A DNA stretch of 7,789 nucleotides from contig JBJOGJ010000187.1 of the NCBI GenBank assembly GCA_046048295.1, forward strand, positions 1 through 7,789, written 5' to 3'. The notes under the pieces were generated by a model that was not told the origin of the DNA, searched no databases, and saw only the letters and a list, made by a program, of their open reading frames with translations. The position numbers were made by a program, and so were the translations under genes. Below are positions 6,268 through 7,789 of the stretch, piece by piece (position 1 is the first letter of the stretch; each line of letters starts with the position of its first letter). The DNA is from CBDCWA01 sp046048295 (GTDB lineage: Bacteria; Pseudomonadota; Alphaproteobacteria; Rhizobiales; Hyphomicrobiaceae).

Positions 6268-7484
6268 CAACGGGCCAAACGCTCTCCGACAACAGATACC
6301 AGGCAGGCGGTTCCGGCCTCTTTTGCAAGTGGTTGGCGAATCGCGTGAGTACTTTTCAGACCGGGTCGGTCTCGATCGAACTTCCGGATGGCAGCAAGGT
6401 GTTCCATGCCGGTCAGCTTCCCGGTCCGGAAGCAGCAATCCGTGTTCTGCGCTGGCGCTTCCTCTGGCGGCTGGCCACTGAAGGCGAAATCGGTCTTGGG
6501 CGCTGCTATGTCGATGGGGACTGGTCATCGCCGGACCTCGGCCAGGTGTTTGCATTCGGCCTCGCAAACCTAGACACGGTAGGGGCGACAACAGGCGGTT
6601 GGAGCTTTGCCCACTTGCTCAACGCAATCTGGCATGGCCGAAACGCAAACACTCGAAGTGGCAGCCGGCGGAACATTGCCGCGCACTACGATCTTGGAAA
6701 TGCCTTCTACGCCCACTGGCTCGACGAGCAGTTGAATTACTCGTCCGGTATTTATGATGGAGATCGCGCAACCCTGGAGGAGGCACAGGCGCTGAAGCTC
6801 GACCGAATTGTGGAGCTTCTCGACTTGCACGGGGGTGAAAGCGTCCTGGAGATCGGATGCGGCTGGGGTGCGCTGGCGCGCCGCCTTTCACGGAGGGGCG
6901 TCGCCGACATCAGAGGAATAACCCTGTCTGAAGAACAACTCGCCCACGCCCGGTCGATGCAGCCCAATACTGCAACCGACGCACCTTGTTCATTCGAACT
7001 CCTGGATTACCGGGATTTGAACGGTACGTTCGACCGAGTCGTATCGATCGAAATGTTCGAGGCAGTCGGCGAGCGGTACTGGCAAACCTACTTCGACAAG
7101 CTCCGCAGCTGCCTAACTGAAGACGGCGTCGCCGTCATGCAGATCATCACGATTGACGAAGCTGTTTTTGAAAGCTATCGCAACCGCCCCGACTTCATAC
7201 AACAGTACATCTTTCCGGGCGGCATGCTCCCAACTGTAGAAATCGTCGAATCGAAGGCCCGGTTGTCAGGATTGCGCCTGCTGGAGCACCAACGCTTCGG
7301 CCAGAGCTACGCACGCACGCTGAGCGACTGGCACGACCGCTTCCAAACTGCGTGGCCGGAAATTCGTGCCCTCGGGTTCGACGATCGCTTCCGCCGCATG
7401 TGGGAGTACTATCTAAAGTATTGTGAGAAAGGATTCCGAGACCGCCAACTCGATGTCGGACTGTTCAAGTTCTCTCCCGAATGA
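6264..7484 (+). CDS. Cyclopropane-fatty-acyl-phospholipid synthase family methyltransferase with altered active site
   Basis: A 406-residue full-length CFA-family enzyme: an N-terminal lipid-binding domain (about 30-125) and a SAM-methyltransferase domain with HYDLGNAFYAHWLD (141-154) and VLEIGCGWGALA (194-205). Compared with E. coli CFA synthase, Glu239 (E266 in IEMFEAVG) and Tyr317 (Y349 in FGQSY) are kept. Cys139 is replaced by Ser161 (LNYSSGIY) and His266 by Gln293 (VMQII), and the His after the Glu is Ala267. These positions include the bicarbonate ligands, so the enzyme may make a methyl branch in place of a ring, as UfaM-type methylases do. The start is ATG 6264, overlapping the DUF1365 stop as ATGA; the frame is open further upstream but inside DUF1365. 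It is last in the operon and is followed by a hairpin. Confidence 0.9.
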   Translation: MTTGQTLSDNRYQAGGSGLFCKWLANRVSTFQTGSVSIELPDGSKVFHAGQLPGPEAAIRVLRWRFLWRLATEGEIGLGRCYVDGDWSSPDLGQVFAFGLANLDTVGATTGGWSFAHLLNAIWHGRNANTRSGSRRNIAAHYDLGNAFYAHWLDEQLNYSSGIYDGDRATLEEAQALKLDRIVELLDLHGGESVLEIGCGWGALARRLSRRGVADIRGITLSEEQLAHARSMQPNTATDAPCSFELLDYRDLNGTFDRVVSIEMFEAVGERYWQTYFDKLRSCLTEDGVAVMQIITIDEAVFESYRNRPDFIQQYIFPGGMLPTVEIVESKARLSGLRLLEHQRFGQSYARTLSDWHDRFQTAWPEIRALGFDDRFRRMWEYYLKYCEKGFRDRQLDVGLFKFSPE

Positions 7485-7487
7485 CGA

Positions 7488-7520
7488 CGAGCGGCCCGGT
7501 TACGAATTCCGGGCCGCTCG
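7488..7520. terminator. Perfect 12-bp G+C-rich hairpin between convergent genes
   Basis: CGAGCGGCCCGG (7488-7499) pairs fully with CCGGGCCGCTCG (7509-7520) around the nine-base loop TTACGAATT. It begins three bases after the methyltransferase stop and lies before the end of the convergent SPFH gene. There is no T-run on either side, so it may stabilise 3' ends or act as a poor, possibly bidirectional, terminator. Confidence 0.6.
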
Positions 7521-7558
7521 ATGCAAGCTCGATATCAATGCGTGTCAAATCCGATCGG

Positions 7559-7789
7559 TCAGGTGCTTGGAACGCTGCCACGCGGTGAATTCTGGCCGTT
7601 ATTCCTGCGACCGTTCGGCCCGAAGGCTTCGCCAGCAATTTCAGCGATGCCAGCCAGTGAACCGAGCACCGACGATGCGTCGAGCGGCATCATGAGGATC
7701 TTCTGATTGTTCGACTTGGCGAGCTGCTCGAGTGCCTTCATGTAGTTGTTGGCGACGAAGTAGTTGATGGCGTGCACATTGCCGCTGGC
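7559..7789 (-). CDS. SPFH/Band-7 (stomatin-like, QmcA-type) protein, C-terminal end
   Basis: The minus-strand frame is open from the window edge to a TGA at 7561-7559, giving the last 76 residues. It reads SGNVHAINYFVANNYMKAL, then a segment with QKILMMPLDASSVLGSLAGI, then AEIAGEAFG and a polar tail. The pattern of an Ala-Ile-x-Tyr-Phe helix, the MPLxAS strand and the SLAGIxEIA helix is that of the C-terminus of bacterial stomatin/QmcA paralogues. Such proteins are membrane scaffolds often encoded with a NfeD protease partner, which would lie outside the window. The N-terminal membrane anchor and the Band-7 domain are not visible. The gene converges on the lipid operon and is probably not part of it. 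Confidence 0.82.
   Translation of the reverse strand, partial: ASGNVHAINYFVANNYMKALEQLAKSNNQKILMMPLDASSVLGSLAGIAEIAGEAFGPNGRRNNGQNSPRGSVPST

Noticed and set aside
1..7789. CRISPR arrays, insertion sequences, tRNA or rRNA genes
   Set aside because: I saw no repeat-spacer pattern, transposase, terminal repeats or RNA-gene signature; almost all the sequence is accounted for by protein genes.
1..7789. Photolyase (phrA) gene often found in RpoE-ChrR regulons
   Set aside because: No photolyase-like protein is encoded in this window; it may lie elsewhere in the genome.

Overview
The window is about 58% G+C by impression and is packed with genes that look alphaproteobacterial. The ChrR-type zinc anti-sigma factor and its ECF sigma partner closely resemble the Rhodobacter sphaeroides RpoE-ChrR pair, which responds to singlet oxygen. 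The two edge genes, an alpha/beta hydrolase start and an SPFH/Band-7 protein end, are also common in alphaproteobacteria. The exact genus cannot be read from the sequence; a sphingomonad- or rhizobium-like host is only a guess.

Layout, left to right. Positions 1-192 hold the start of an alpha/beta hydrolase on the minus strand. Positions 355-756 encode a small four-helix DUF2177 membrane protein on the plus strand. A four-gene minus-strand operon follows, read right to left: rpoE (3876-3304), chrR (3307-2663), a DUF1295 membrane protein resembling steroid 5-alpha-reductases (2645-1827), and a methyltransferase of the cyclopropane-fatty-acid-synthase/coclaurine-N-methyltransferase type (1821-787). 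A 241-bp divergent control region separates it from a three-gene plus-strand operon: a flavin amine-oxidase-like protein (4118-5476), a DUF1365 protein (5473-6267) and a second CFA-synthase-like methyltransferase (6264-7484). A 12-bp perfect hairpin follows, and then the C-terminal end of an SPFH/Band-7 protein on the minus strand.

The control region holds two back-to-back promoters, one per operon. Both have the form TGATCC-N18-TA, matching what I recall of the RpoE-ChrR sigma consensus. The seven genes therefore look like one autoregulated regulon. Release of the sigma factor from ChrR would turn on its own operon and the opposite one, including two lipid methyltransferases, a flavoprotein, DUF1365 and DUF1295.

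The best functional reading is modification of phospholipid acyl chains under photo-oxidative stress. Known pathways of this kind make methyl-branched and furan fatty acids (UfaM, UfaD, UfaO and FufM in R. sphaeroides and R. palustris). The locus contains two methyltransferases of clearly different subfamilies, and one lacks the Cys and His that bind bicarbonate in true cyclopropane synthases. It may be a compact, self-regulated version of the dimethyl-furan fatty acid pathway or a relative with a new product. That functional assignment is inference; the operon structure and promoters are visible directly.
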